A stretch of 42,098 nucleotides of DNA from Wolbachia sp. (lineage in GTDB: Bacteria; Pseudomonadota; Alphaproteobacteria; Rickettsiales; Anaplasmataceae), in the NCBI GenBank assembly GCA_022836975.1, contig JAIXMJ010000001.1, positions 15,765-57,862 of the forward strand, written 5' to 3'. Of the stretch, positions 1 through 7,977 are shown in pieces. The translations under genes were made by a program, and so were the position numbers. Numbering within the stretch: the first letter of the stretch is position 1; each line of letters begins with the position of its first letter. The notes under the pieces were generated by a model. The model did not search any database. It was not told the origin of the DNA and was given only the letters and a program-made list of their open reading frames with translations.

Positions 1-102
1 AATCTTTTCGAATTTTTCACGATCTTGGGTATATGTTTCTCATAATTCACCTTATCTCAACTACATTTAATCTTACTATATTTATAGATCGCGTACAGGC
101 TC
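1..102 (-). mobile_element. IS5-type insertion sequence end (partial, runs out of the window)
   Basis: The outer end is at 102 and reads GAGCCTGTACGCGATC on the minus strand, a sequence like the terminal repeats of IS5-family (IS1031-like) elements. It is flanked by TTA at 103-105, which fits the TNA target preference of that group. Inside it, a minus-strand ATG at 41-43 begins a transposase-like N-terminus (MRNIYP, then DREKFEKI in the next frame). The reading frame breaks after eight codons at a TGA. The rest of the element lies left of the window. A near-identical inverted copy is at 7450-7551, about 85-90% identical by eye. Family assignment is inference from the end sequence and the MRNIYP...EKFEKI pattern. 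Confidence 0.7.
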
Positions 103-110
103 TTAGAATA

Positions 111-153
111 CCCATATCCCCTAAATGCAAAAGTACACATAAAGTGATATGGG
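111..153. repeat. Inverted repeat downstream of bioY
   Basis: CCCATATC at 111-118 is the exact reverse complement of GATATGGG at 146-153, with a 27-base loop. It sits between the IS end and the bioY stop codon. It could be a weak transcription end for bioY, but there is no clear T-run, so the role is uncertain. Confidence 0.3.
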
Positions 154-160
154 CGCAATT

Positions 161-691
161 TTAGCATTTCTTATCATAATCCATGTAATGTAATATTGTC
201 ACCAGTACAAGAATCTTAGCCATACCAGGAATAATAAATGGAAGTAGTCCTACCTTAATTGCCTGCCCTATTCCTATTCCTACAGATAGCCACCCAACTC
301 CACATACATATATTACAACGGTTCCTACCAAACAACTTAAAATATTCCGTACAAATAATCTAGATTCAAATAACTTATTAATATAACTCATAGCTATAAC
401 CGCAGCCATAAACCCTATATAATATCCACAACCTGGTCCACCAAGCAAAACTTGATAACCACTAGAGAACCTTGCAAAAACAGGAACTCCACAAATACCC
501 AATAACAAATAAACACAGACAGAACTCACAGCAACTCTACGATCAAATTTTAGACCAATAACCATTACAGCTACGCTTTGTAATGTAATCGGTATAGGAT
601 TCAATGGTATGGTAATTTGTGACATTAAAAATAAAAGTGCTACACAAAATAATACTTCAACTATGTGAGTGATTTTTTGACAAACTACCAT
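161..691 (-). CDS. bioY: Biotin transporter BioY (ECF S component)
   Basis: Encodes a 176-residue BioY-family membrane protein, the substrate-binding component of an energy-coupling factor transporter that imports biotin through the inner membrane. Family hallmarks are the early QITIPLNPIPITLQ segment, the conserved LLLGICGVPVFA stretch, the GGPGCGYYIGF motif, and about six hydrophobic segments. I chose the ATG at 691 because AAGGAG lies seven to nine bases upstream, an unusually good ribosome site for this genome; an in-frame ATG at 709 would add six residues. No EcfA or EcfT genes are in the window, so BioY works alone or with a shared module encoded elsewhere. It lies downstream of the aminopeptidase gene on the same strand, about 100 bases away, and may be cotranscribed. 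An IS remnant begins 58 bases beyond its stop. Confidence 0.9.
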   Translation of the reverse strand: MVVCQKITHIVEVLFCVALLFLMSQITIPLNPIPITLQSVAVMVIGLKFDRRVAVSSVCVYLLLGICGVPVFARFSSGYQVLLGGPGCGYYIGFMAAVIAMSYINKLFESRLFVRNILSCLVGTVVIYVCGVGWLSVGIGIGQAIKVGLLPFIIPGMAKILVLVTILHYMDYDKKC

Positions 692-789
692 AATTTCTCT
701 CCTTATCATAATAAATTATATCAACTCTATATTACAAGGTATATAGTTCCATTACACCATGTACCGTATTTCTTTTACTGTGTTCTACT

Positions 790-2448
790 TCACAAAAAGA
801 TTTCAGAACATAAATTATATAACCATTCTTTATTTTCCACATGATCTTTTAAACTCTTATAAACAAACTTGTTGTAATGATTTATCCGATTGATTTCATC
901 ATTTGTCAACATTACAATATCTATTAAACGTTTATCATATGGTACACAAGTTAATTGTTTGAAACATAAAAAGCCATTTTCTTGTTCATCAATATACATA
1001 AGATTTTCTATTCTAATTCCATAGTTACCTGGAATATAATAGCCAGGCTCATTAGAAACTACCATGCCTGGCATTAATCCTACTTTATTTCCTTGTGATA
1101 TTGCCTGTGGACCTTCATGTACAGATAAATAACTACCTACACCATGCCCCGTACCATGCATATAGTCCATGCCAAATTTCCATAAGTGCTGACGTGCGAA
1201 TATATCCAGTGCTCTACCAGCGGTACCATATGGGAAAATTGCATTAGCCAAAGCAATATGAGCTTTCAAGACTATTGTATAGTGTGTTATTTGTTCTTGC
1301 GTAGGAACTCCAATAGCAACTGTCCTTGTTATATCAGTTGTACCATTGAGATATTGCCCTCCAGAATCAATTAGGTATAAGCCATTTTTTGCTATTATTT
1401 TGTTTGTCCTGTCGCTTGCACGATAATGAATTATTGCAGCATTTTCATTAAATGCGGAAATTGTAGGAAAACTTGGTTGTTTAAATAAATCTTGTTCCTT
1501 TCTATATCTTAGAATCTGTTTTTCTGCATCGAGTTCTGATATTCCACTATCTAAATTACTTTCTAGCCAGTATAAAAAATTTGTAACTGCAATTGCATCC
1601 TTAATGTGTACATCGATCATTCCTTCTATTTCAATTTCATTTTTTATTGCCTTGCTAAGTATGCATCTATCTTCTTTTTCGATTATTTTCTTATCATCTA
1701 TTAAATTTACTATACTGATTGGAGTTGTTTCTGGATCTATAATTATTGAGTTTAATTCATGTAATGTATCTTTTAATTTATCAATGCTAAAAACATTAAT
1801 ATGATTTCCTAATTCTAAGCCTAGCTCTTCTCCATAAATAAATAAATCTACATGACCATCTTGATATAATATAGCTCTGCATAATACATGTGGAGTGTAT
1901 AACGTGCTTTCATTTCTTATATTTAATAACCAAGAAATTGAATCTAAATTAGTTAACAGCATTGCATTTCCATCGTTGATAGTTTTAGCTATCCTACTAC
2001 ACTTGCTACGGCTATTTTCACCTGAATATTCAATTGGATGTAAAACTATTTTTTGACCATCTGGTTTCTGCGGCTTATCTAAACATTTCACTAAATCACA
2101 TATACTATGGTACTTTCTAATGTTATTTATGGTAAAATAGTTTGAATAGTAACCTAATTTTGTAGTGGGTAACAGGTTTTCCTTTATCCAATCATACGCT
2201 TGTAGTGTGTATATATCAAAATAGTTATGGTCAAGTTGATTATAAGCTTGTGTGATATAACGTCCATCAGTAAAAAATGGGCACTTACCCTCTTTGGTAA
2301 TAATTAGCAGTCCATTTGTACCTGTAAAACCACATATATCCTTTAAACCATCCGAATACTCACGTAAAAATTCGTCCGTGTTGGATAACATAAAAGCATC
2401 AACGTTTATTATGTGCATAAAAGACCGAAATTCTTCAACTTTTAACAT
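790..2448 (-). CDS. pepP: Xaa-Pro aminopeptidase (M24B family)
   Basis: A 552-residue cytosolic metallopeptidase that removes an N-terminal residue preceding proline. It has the long layout with two creatinase-like N-terminal domains followed by a pita-bread catalytic domain from about residue 275. Metal-binding residues can be placed: the Asp pair in LIDSGGQY and GTTDITRT, His in MHGTGHGVG, and Glu in SNEPGYY and GIRIENLMYI. HEGPQ follows the histidine motif as expected. The length matches the approximately 550-600 residue eukaryote-like and alphaproteobacterial form rather than the 440-residue E. coli PepP, so the symbol is a family label. It is divergent from rodA with only 44 bases between the start codons, so the two promoters must lie back to back in that very AT-rich gap. 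Confidence 0.9.
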   Translation of the reverse strand: MLKVEEFRSFMHIINVDAFMLSNTDEFLREYSDGLKDICGFTGTNGLLIITKEGKCPFFTDGRYITQAYNQLDHNYFDIYTLQAYDWIKENLLPTTKLGYYSNYFTINNIRKYHSICDLVKCLDKPQKPDGQKIVLHPIEYSGENSRSKCSRIAKTINDGNAMLLTNLDSISWLLNIRNESTLYTPHVLCRAILYQDGHVDLFIYGEELGLELGNHINVFSIDKLKDTLHELNSIIIDPETTPISIVNLIDDKKIIEKEDRCILSKAIKNEIEIEGMIDVHIKDAIAVTNFLYWLESNLDSGISELDAEKQILRYRKEQDLFKQPSFPTISAFNENAAIIHYRASDRTNKIIAKNGLYLIDSGGQYLNGTTDITRTVAIGVPTQEQITHYTIVLKAHIALANAIFPYGTAGRALDIFARQHLWKFGMDYMHGTGHGVGSYLSVHEGPQAISQGNKVGLMPGMVVSNEPGYYIPGNYGIRIENLMYIDEQENGFLCFKQLTCVPYDKRLIDIVMLTNDEINRINHYNKFVYKSLKDHVENKEWLYNLCSEIFL

Positions 2449-2492
2449 ATAAATGCTTTAATATAATGGTATTATACTTTATACAATAAAAT

Positions 2493-3590
2493 GTGAAACA
2501 AATTTATTGGTTATTGTTCGTCAATGTTATAATCCTCTTTGCTATTGGAATAGCTATACAATATTCTTCTGCAGGAGGAAAGTGGTCACCATTTGCAACA
2601 CATCAATTAATTGTATTCTCTGCTTTTTTTCCATTAATTATTGTAATGTTGTTTGTGGATATAGAGCTCTATTCTTATTTGATTTATATGGTATCACTTA
2701 TTCTTCTATTAATAGCACACTCTTTAGGTTCTCCAGCATCTCATACAACACGATGGATAAAGGTAGGAAAAATAAATTTACAGCCTTCAGAATATGCAAA
2801 AATAGGGTTAATATTGGGACTTGCTCGTTATTTTGCTAAGCAAAGCATATATAAAATTGGAGAATTTAAAAATTTACTTAAAGCGTTCCTTATGATTATT
2901 TTACCTGTTGCTTTAGTATTAAAACAACCTAACTTAGGTACTGCTATAATCATGTTATATGTAGGTGGGGCAATTATATTTACTGCAATAATTAAAAGAT
3001 CCCATCTCATTATCTGTTTTGTGTCAAGTATTCTTACACTGCCTTCTATCTGGCCATTTTTACAGAGTTATCATAAACGCAGAATTTTGTCATTCTTACA
3101 ACCTCTAGCAGATCCCATGGGTATAGGGTATAATACGCAACAATCTAAAATATCTATTGGTTCAGGTGGATTATTGGGGAAAGGATTTATCAAGGGTAGT
3201 CAAACTCAACTTGGATTTTTACCTGAAAAACATACAGATTTTGCTTTTGCAGTATTAAGCGAAGAATGGGGATTTATAGGGAGCATTATTTTAATTCTGC
3301 TATACACTTCACTGTTAATTATAGTATTACGTATTGCATTAAGAGTAAAAGATTATTTTTTTAAATTAGTATCAATAGGGATTTTTGCTTTTTTCAGTAT
3401 CCATTTTTTTATCAACATAGGTATGACAATAGGATTACTGCCAATCATAGGTGATCCATTGCCATTTTTATCTTACGGAGGAAGCGTTACATCAACAAGT
3501 TTAATATGTGTAGGATTATTGTTTAAGGCTCTCTTAAATGAATCACGACCTTTTCACTTCAAATTTAAAATGTTGACAATTAAATCTTAA
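2493..3590 (+). CDS. rodA: Rod shape-determining protein RodA (SEDS glycosyltransferase)
   Basis: A 365-residue polytopic inner-membrane protein of the SEDS family, the peptidoglycan glycan-strand polymerase that works with a class B PBP in cell elongation. RodA-type features include RWIKVGKINLQPSEYAKI, the QSKISIGSGGLLGKGF loop, FLPEKHTDFAFAVLSEEWG, and the C-terminal NIGMTIGLLPIIGDPLPFLSYGG. These fit RodA better than FtsW. About ten transmembrane segments are visible. The start is GTG at 2493, inside the string ATGTGA; the overlapping ATG at 2491 meets an immediate stop and cannot be used. With murD and dapF in the same window it suggests residual peptidoglycan metabolism. Confidence 0.9.
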   Translation: MKQIYWLLFVNVIILFAIGIAIQYSSAGGKWSPFATHQLIVFSAFFPLIIVMLFVDIELYSYLIYMVSLILLLIAHSLGSPASHTTRWIKVGKINLQPSEYAKIGLILGLARYFAKQSIYKIGEFKNLLKAFLMIILPVALVLKQPNLGTAIIMLYVGGAIIFTAIIKRSHLIICFVSSILTLPSIWPFLQSYHKRRILSFLQPLADPMGIGYNTQQSKISIGSGGLLGKGFIKGSQTQLGFLPEKHTDFAFAVLSEEWGFIGSIILILLYTSLLIIVLRIALRVKDYFFKLVSIGIFAFFSIHFFINIGMTIGLLPIIGDPLPFLSYGGSVTSTSLICVGLLFKALLNESRPFHFKFKMLTIKS

Positions 3591-3634
3591 TTGCTTATAG
3601 CTTTAATATTATGTAAATTATTTAGGTAAGTACA

Positions 3635-4546
3635 ATGAATGCTGTTTCTAGTCTAAGGAGTTCTATACAAATGAATGACGTTTCTAATCTAAAGGATTTT
3701 ATACATTTTATGCCGTATAGTGCATTGATAGGTGGAGCTTTAGGCTGTGGTCTGAGTTTTACAGCTATACCTATTTTAGCAGCTCATGCATGCATTGCTG
3801 CTTTAATAACTACAGCACTCGGTATTTTTTTATATAAACGCAGCAGATCTTCTGATCAGAATAGATATTTAAAATTACTAGGAATATGTGCTACAAGCAT
3901 GATAATTACAGGAATGCTTATGTTTATCAACCCTCTACTTTCTGGTGTAACGGCAACAATGCTTGGTAAGTTTATAGATCCTTCACTCTCTGTTATCACA
4001 GCAATAAGTTTAATTGCAGCAGTTACAGGACTCGTATCGCCTTTATGCACAGGTTTGTCCGTTAAAACATTGAATCATATGTGGAAAGCAAAGTATCATA
4101 TCTTAGTATGTGCAGTCTTTGGTACGGCATTAAGTTTGGTGGTAGTATTTCCATCAATAGCATTAATAGCAGGTATCACGGCAATACACAGCTGTGTCTT
4201 GCTGTGTAGTATAATGAATGACCCTGTGTATGAGAAACTCTCAGAAGATGGCCAGAAGCTATGCACAACTGTTGCAGCTGCAGCTGTTGCAGACGTACTA
4301 ATTGCTACTGCTATACATTGTTTATTTCCTATTTTATTTCCTAACCTAATGTTAGAGTCATCATGGCAGAAAGTTTTAGCTTATGCAGCAATAATGACAG
4401 TAACGGTGAGTGTAGTTGAATTATTGGGTAGATCAGTAGTTGAGTTCTGGGATACATCAGTAAGTGAACATTTGGTTGAATCAGTAAGTGAACCTTTGGT
4501 TAAAAAACAGTCAACAGGAATGGATAATCTGTACACTTCAACATAA
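3635..4546 (+). CDS. Multi-pass membrane protein of unknown function
   Basis: I do not recognise a named family. The 303-residue product has about eight hydrophobic segments between residues 30 and 270, short charged loops, and a hydrophilic tail. Two tandem duplications mark its ends. The first two 36-base blocks (3635-3670 and 3671-3706) are copies of each other and both begin with ATG, encoding MNAVSSLRSSIQ then MNDVSNLKDFIH, so Met13 may be the older start. Near the C-terminus two 24-base blocks (4457-4480, 4481-4504) encode SVSEHLVE then SVSEPLVK. A decayed partial copy of its 5' part follows at 4589-4755. The minus-strand poly-serine membrane protein at 30476-31726 shares its hydrophobic layout and short motifs, for example CSIMNDP against SGLISDP. 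Confidence 0.75.
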   Translation: MNAVSSLRSSIQMNDVSNLKDFIHFMPYSALIGGALGCGLSFTAIPILAAHACIAALITTALGIFLYKRSRSSDQNRYLKLLGICATSMIITGMLMFINPLLSGVTATMLGKFIDPSLSVITAISLIAAVTGLVSPLCTGLSVKTLNHMWKAKYHILVCAVFGTALSLVVVFPSIALIAGITAIHSCVLLCSIMNDPVYEKLSEDGQKLCTTVAAAAVADVLIATAIHCLFPILFPNLMLESSWQKVLAYAAIMTVTVSVVELLGRSVVEFWDTSVSEHLVESVSEPLVKKQSTGMDNLYTST

Positions 4547-4588
4547 TGGATTATTATACTGATGTTGTATAGATTGATTGAGGTAGAT

Positions 4589-4755
4589 ATGCAAGATGCT
4601 ACAGATTTTTATCATATGATGAGTTTTATGCAGGGTCAGTGCATTAAGGTGTAAGTTTTGGCCTAAGTTTTACAACATTCAGTAGTCCACGGAGTGATTG
4701 TAGCTGCAATAACTCTAGTATTCTTTATTTATTTATATAGAAGAAATGACAGTTT
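4589..4755 (+). pseudogene. Decayed partial copy of the upstream membrane-protein gene
   Basis: Starting at ATG 4589, preceded by an AGGTAG site much like the one before the intact gene, the frames read MQDATDFYHMMSFM, then GVSFGLSFTTF, then HGVIVAAITLVFFIYLYRRN. These align in order with NLKDFIHFM, GALGCGLSFTAI and HACIAALITTALGIFLYKRS in the 303-residue protein just upstream. Several small frameshifts and stops separate the blocks, and the 3' two thirds are missing. The remnant overlaps the last codons and stop of murD on the other strand. The interpretation as a tandem duplicate now decaying is mine; the similarity itself is directly visible. Confidence 0.7.
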
Positions 4756-6052
4756 TCGTATTAAACTTTCTTCGTATTAAACTTTCAAACATCCTACAAA
4801 ATGCTTTACCACGCTCCTCAAAGTTTTTCCATTGATCAAATGAGGCACATGCAGGAGACAACAGTATCGTGATTTCCTCTTTACTCTTAAAAGCTTCACT
4901 AGTGGCTAAGTTAAATGCATTTTCTAGATTACCACACTTTATAAAATCTACCTTATTTCTAAGAATATTTGCAAAATCTTCACTAGAATCGCCAATTAAG
5001 AATGCTTTTTTGATTTTTGCAAAATATTTATTTAACGATTTGATACCTTCAGATTTACTTTTTCCACCCACTATCCAATATATGTTTTGGTAAGATAAAA
5101 TTGCCTTTTCACTTGATTCAGCATTAGTAGCTTTGCTATCATTTATAAAGAATACATTCTTTATTTTCCCTAGCATTTCATTACGATGCTTTAGCCCAGT
5201 AAAAGATCTGACTCCATTAACAAAAGTTAAATCATCCACTCCAAATAGCTGAGATACAGCATATGCAGCTGCTATATTTTCTGAATTAGAAATTAAATTT
5301 ATATTTGCATTGCTAATTTTATTGAATATTGCATGATTGATAAATGATTGACCTGATATTGGAATTTTATTTCCAGCAAATTTACCAAATATCTCAGCTG
5401 TAATTTTATTATCGCACCCAATTACTGCAACCATACTACTTCTTATTAATTTTGATTTAACTTCTACATAATTTTCTATACATCCATGTCTATCCATATG
5501 ATCTGGTGTAATATTCAACAATATAGCAATATCAACTCTTATCTGCTCAATTAACTCTAATTGAGCACTAGAAATTTCAATGACATAAATCTCCTTATTC
5601 GCATCTAAATCTAAAACAGGAATACCTATATTTCCTCCAACTGCAACCCTCCTACCTGCAAGCTCTAATATATGTCCTATTAATGACGTAGTAGTAGATT
5701 TACCATTCGTTCCAGTTATGCCTATAACTTTTTGTTGCGAAGTGAGAGCTTCACAAAATAGCAAAATATCTGATTTTAGTTCACATTTTGCTAATGTTGT
5801 TACCCAATGAGTTTTAGGATCTAAACCAGGACTTAAAATCAATGAATTAATTTTGTTCCAATCATATAGAGATGGATGGATAAAATTAGATTGCTTATAT
5901 ACTGCTTTCGCTTTTAAAATCTGCTCTTCCTGATCATCCCATCCATATACTACTGCACCACTATTTAATAAAGCATTAATAACGGACATACCTGTGCTAC
6001 CAAGGCCAAAAACTGCAACCTCTTTACTTCTGTATTGATTTAAATCAATCAC
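4733..6052 (-). CDS. murD: UDP-N-acetylmuramoylalanine--D-glutamate ligase MurD
   Basis: Cytosolic Mur ligase of 439 residues that adds D-glutamate to UDP-MurNAc-L-Ala using ATP in peptidoglycan precursor synthesis. An N-terminal Rossmann segment (AVFGLGSTGMSVI) is followed by the ATP-binding loop GITGTNGKSTT near residue 112, the NITPDHMDRH motif, KHRNE, and FINDSKATNAES, then the C-terminal domain with SPACASFDQWKNFEERG. The coding start is six bases after the cysteine desulfurase stop, so the two are probably cotranscribed. The last residues are unusual: a perfect 16-base tandem duplication (4754-4769 and 4770-4785) shifts the frame just before the stop, and the final codons lie inside the decayed membrane-gene copy. 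The catalytic core is unaffected. Confidence 0.93.
   Translation of the reverse strand: MIDLNQYRSKEVAVFGLGSTGMSVINALLNSGAVVYGWDDQEEQILKAKAVYKQSNFIHPSLYDWNKINSLILSPGLDPKTHWVTTLAKCELKSDILLFCEALTSQQKVIGITGTNGKSTTTSLIGHILELAGRRVAVGGNIGIPVLDLDANKEIYVIEISSAQLELIEQIRVDIAILLNITPDHMDRHGCIENYVEVKSKLIRSSMVAVIGCDNKITAEIFGKFAGNKIPISGQSFINHAIFNKISNANINLISNSENIAAAYAVSQLFGVDDLTFVNGVRSFTGLKHRNEMLGKIKNVFFINDSKATNAESSEKAILSYQNIYWIVGGKSKSEGIKSLNKYFAKIKKAFLIGDSSEDFANILRNKVDFIKCGNLENAFNLATSEAFKSKEEITILLSPACASFDQWKNFEERGKAFCRMFESLIRRKFNTKTVISSI
4754..4785. repeat. Perfect 16-bp tandem duplication in the 3' end of murD
   Basis: TTCGTATTAAACTTTC occurs twice head to tail. Because 16 is not a multiple of three, the duplication changes the reading frame of the last murD codons. 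Removing one copy would give a tail reading ESLIRKLSFLLYK in place of the present ESLIRRKFNTKTVISSI. Confidence 0.9.
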
Positions 6053-6058
6053 TATGCT

Positions 6059-7276
6059 CTAATGAGCATCCCACTTTACAGTACTTAAATCTATTCCTTC
6101 TTTTACCATTTCAAAAAGTGGGCTCATGTCACGTAACCTTCCAACATTCTTGGTAATCAATTCTACTGCATAAAGAATTTCTTCCTTAGTAGTAAACCGA
6201 CCAATGCCAAATCTTATTGATGAATGTTCAAGATCATGGCCATGATTTAATGCACGTATTACATAAGACGGCTCAAGAGACGCAGATGTACATGCAGATC
6301 CTGAACTTACAGCTAAATCTTTGATTGCCATTATAAGGGATTCACCCTCAACATAAGGGAAACTGATATTCAAATTACCAGGAATTCTATTCTCATAATC
6401 ACCATTCAACACGGTATCAGGAAAAACTTGTTTAACGCTATTATATAGAATATCTCTTAATTCTCGTATTTTTTCAGCTTCTTCCACCATTTCTTCTGCA
6501 GCAATATGTGTGGCCTTACCAAATCCAACAGCAAGTGGTGTAGGAACAGTACCAGAGCGCATTCCTCTTTCCTGCCCCCCTCCACTAATCAATGGTGTTA
6601 GCCTTACACGAGGATTTTTCCTTCGTACGTATAAAGCACCTATTCCCATTGGACCATAAATCTTATGACCAGAAATACTCATTAAATCAATATGCATTTT
6701 ATTTACATCCATTGGAATTTTCCCAAATGCTTGCGCTGCATCAGTATGGAAAAATATATCATGCTTTCTACATATCTTACCTATAGCTTCTATAGGCTGA
6801 ATAACTCCTATTTCATTGTTTACAGCCATCACTGAAACTAAAATTGTTTTATCAGTTATTTCACCTTCAAGCTCTGATAAATCTATTATGCCATCTTGCT
6901 TAACAGATAAATATGTTACTTTAAATCCTTCACTTTCTAGATTTCTACAAGAATCCAATACACACTTATGTTCTGTACATACTGTAATTATATGGTTGCC
7001 CTTATTCCTATAAAAGTGCGAAACACCCTTAAGAGCTGTATTATTCGATTCAGTTGCACCAGAAGTAAAAATTATTTCTTTACTATCTGCATTAATCAGA
7101 TTTGCAATATATTTCCTTGCTTTCTCCACTGCTTCTTCAGCATTCCAACCAAACGTATGACTGCGCGAATGTGGATTGCCAAAATTATCAAAATAAGGAA
7201 GCATAGCTTCCAGTACGCGAGGATCTACCTTAGTGGTAGACTGATAATCAAGGAATATAGGTAGCTTTAAGACCAT
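6059..7276 (-). CDS. iscS: Cysteine desulfurase, IscS type
   Basis: A PLP-dependent enzyme of 405 residues that takes sulfur from cysteine for Fe-S clusters and tRNA thiolation. IscS hallmarks: FLDYQSTTKVDPRVLEAM near the N-terminus, FTSGATESNN, HTDAAQAFGK, the PLP lysine in SGHKIYGP near residue 205, GGGQERGMRSGT, the catalytic cysteine in SSGSACTSAS near residue 327, and a C-terminal tail (EGIDLSTVKWDAH) of the IscS kind that docks IscU. I prefer ATG 7276; an upstream in-frame TTG at 7288 would add four residues. No iscU or hscB is adjacent, so this may be the copy outside the main isc cluster; iscX lies 5 kb away on the other strand. Confidence 0.92.
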   Translation of the reverse strand: MVLKLPIFLDYQSTTKVDPRVLEAMLPYFDNFGNPHSRSHTFGWNAEEAVEKARKYIANLINADSKEIIFTSGATESNNTALKGVSHFYRNKGNHIITVCTEHKCVLDSCRNLESEGFKVTYLSVKQDGIIDLSELEGEITDKTILVSVMAVNNEIGVIQPIEAIGKICRKHDIFFHTDAAQAFGKIPMDVNKMHIDLMSISGHKIYGPMGIGALYVRRKNPRVRLTPLISGGGQERGMRSGTVPTPLAVGFGKATHIAAEEMVEEAEKIRELRDILYNSVKQVFPDTVLNGDYENRIPGNLNISFPYVEGESLIMAIKDLAVSSGSACTSASLEPSYVIRALNHGHDLEHSSIRFGIGRFTTKEEILYAVELITKNVGRLRDMSPLFEMVKEGIDLSTVKWDAH

Positions 7277-7288
7277 AAATTTTGACAA

Positions 7289-7449
7289 TTATAAAAACTT
7301 TTCTAAAGTATAGACTTACAAAAGTTAAGTATCAATATATTATTTCAAATAAAGAAAACTCTTTATTTTACTGCCATTATACTTCTTTCTACAATCATCT
7401 GAGACATTTTCATTATACTCCCAAAATCTTACCACATATTTCTTTATAA
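7289..7449. other. Non-coding gap upstream of the cysteine desulfurase
   Basis: This AT-rich stretch should hold the promoter of the minus-strand iscS-murD pair. The only structure I see is an AT-only 8-bp inverted repeat, AAATAAAG at 7347-7354 against CTTTATTT at 7361-7368. It ends with TAA immediately before the IS remnant. No coding potential is evident. Confidence 0.4.
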
Positions 7450-7551
7450 GAGCCTGTACGCGATCTATAAATATGGTGAAATGAGTATAGTTGAAGTAAG
7501 GTGAACTATGAGAAACATATACCCAAGATCATGAAAAATTCGAAAAGACTA
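7450..7551 (+). mobile_element. IS5-type insertion sequence end, inverted copy of the one at 1-102
   Basis: It starts with GAGCCTGTACGCGATC at 7450, preceded by TAA (7447-7449). A plus-strand ATG at 7508 opens the same MRNIYP N-terminus as the left copy, with the same TGA after eight codons and the same continuation (DHEKFEK) in the shifted frame. The similarity stops at about 7551, where another IS end begins. The transposase directions of the two copies point away from the 7.3-kb block between them. Only the first hundred bases survive here. Confidence 0.7.
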
Positions 7552-7690
7552 GGGTGTGTCGTCATGAGATCTTGGCCCACATTAACAAAGCTTTAAGGGA
7601 AAGGCCAGCCATATACGATCGTGCATTTTTAGCATATCTGGTGGCTATTCCTCGCCATTCTTTAACTTTCGAAACTCATGGAAGGAGCTC
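7552..7690 (-). pseudogene. Remnant of an IS5-family transposase C-terminus and its terminal repeat
   Basis: On the minus strand, from about 7680 down to a TGA at 7562-7564, the reading is KVKEWRGIATRYAKNARSY followed by MAGLSLKALLMWAKIS. This resembles the usual end of IS5-family transposases (LKxFRRIATRYDK...). Beyond the stop the element closes with TGACGACACACCC and abuts CTA of the other IS remnant at about 7549-7551. Upstream of the fragment the frame is broken by TGA, so this is a dead fragment. The junction suggests one IS inserted into, or recombined with, the other. Confidence 0.6.
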
Positions 7691-7977
7691 AAAATTATAA
7701 AAAGCAGCAATGAGATTAAACCTCAGGGCAAGTTGAAATTATAGTACAGCCATAAATATAGCCCTTTCATTAAAAATCCGAATGGAATAGAGGAAAAATT
7801 GTCAGCAGCATTATTTAAAAAACAGTATAGCTCCTCCTATAATGGAAGAGCTATACTTTAACTTTCAGCTTTCTTTATCTTTTCTCAGAAAACCATTCGC
7901 CATAAGCCCACTGCAAACTGTATTTATATAATCTCTATACAACAGCTGCTCAATGTGCACAAGCGCTTAATTTTACT
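7691..7977. other. Gene-free region after the IS remnants
   Basis: I find no convincing coding sequence here. The stretch probably contains further IS debris, since it follows the transposase fragment directly. The one clear structure is the hairpin at 7824-7857, listed separately. Confidence 0.4.
7824..7857. terminator. Perfect 10-bp stem-loop, possible bidirectional terminator
   Basis: AGTATAGCTC (7824-7833) pairs exactly with GAGCTATACT (7848-7857) around a 14-base loop. A run of A residues precedes the stem and a T-rich stretch follows it. It lies between the IS remnants and the end of the ankyrin gene, so it could end transcripts from either side. It might equally be an IS-derived palindrome. 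Confidence 0.4.

Noticed and set aside
4547..4732. Possible small new gene between the membrane gene and murD
   Set aside because: The only open stretches are short pieces in different frames that match the upstream gene, so it is better explained as a decayed copy.
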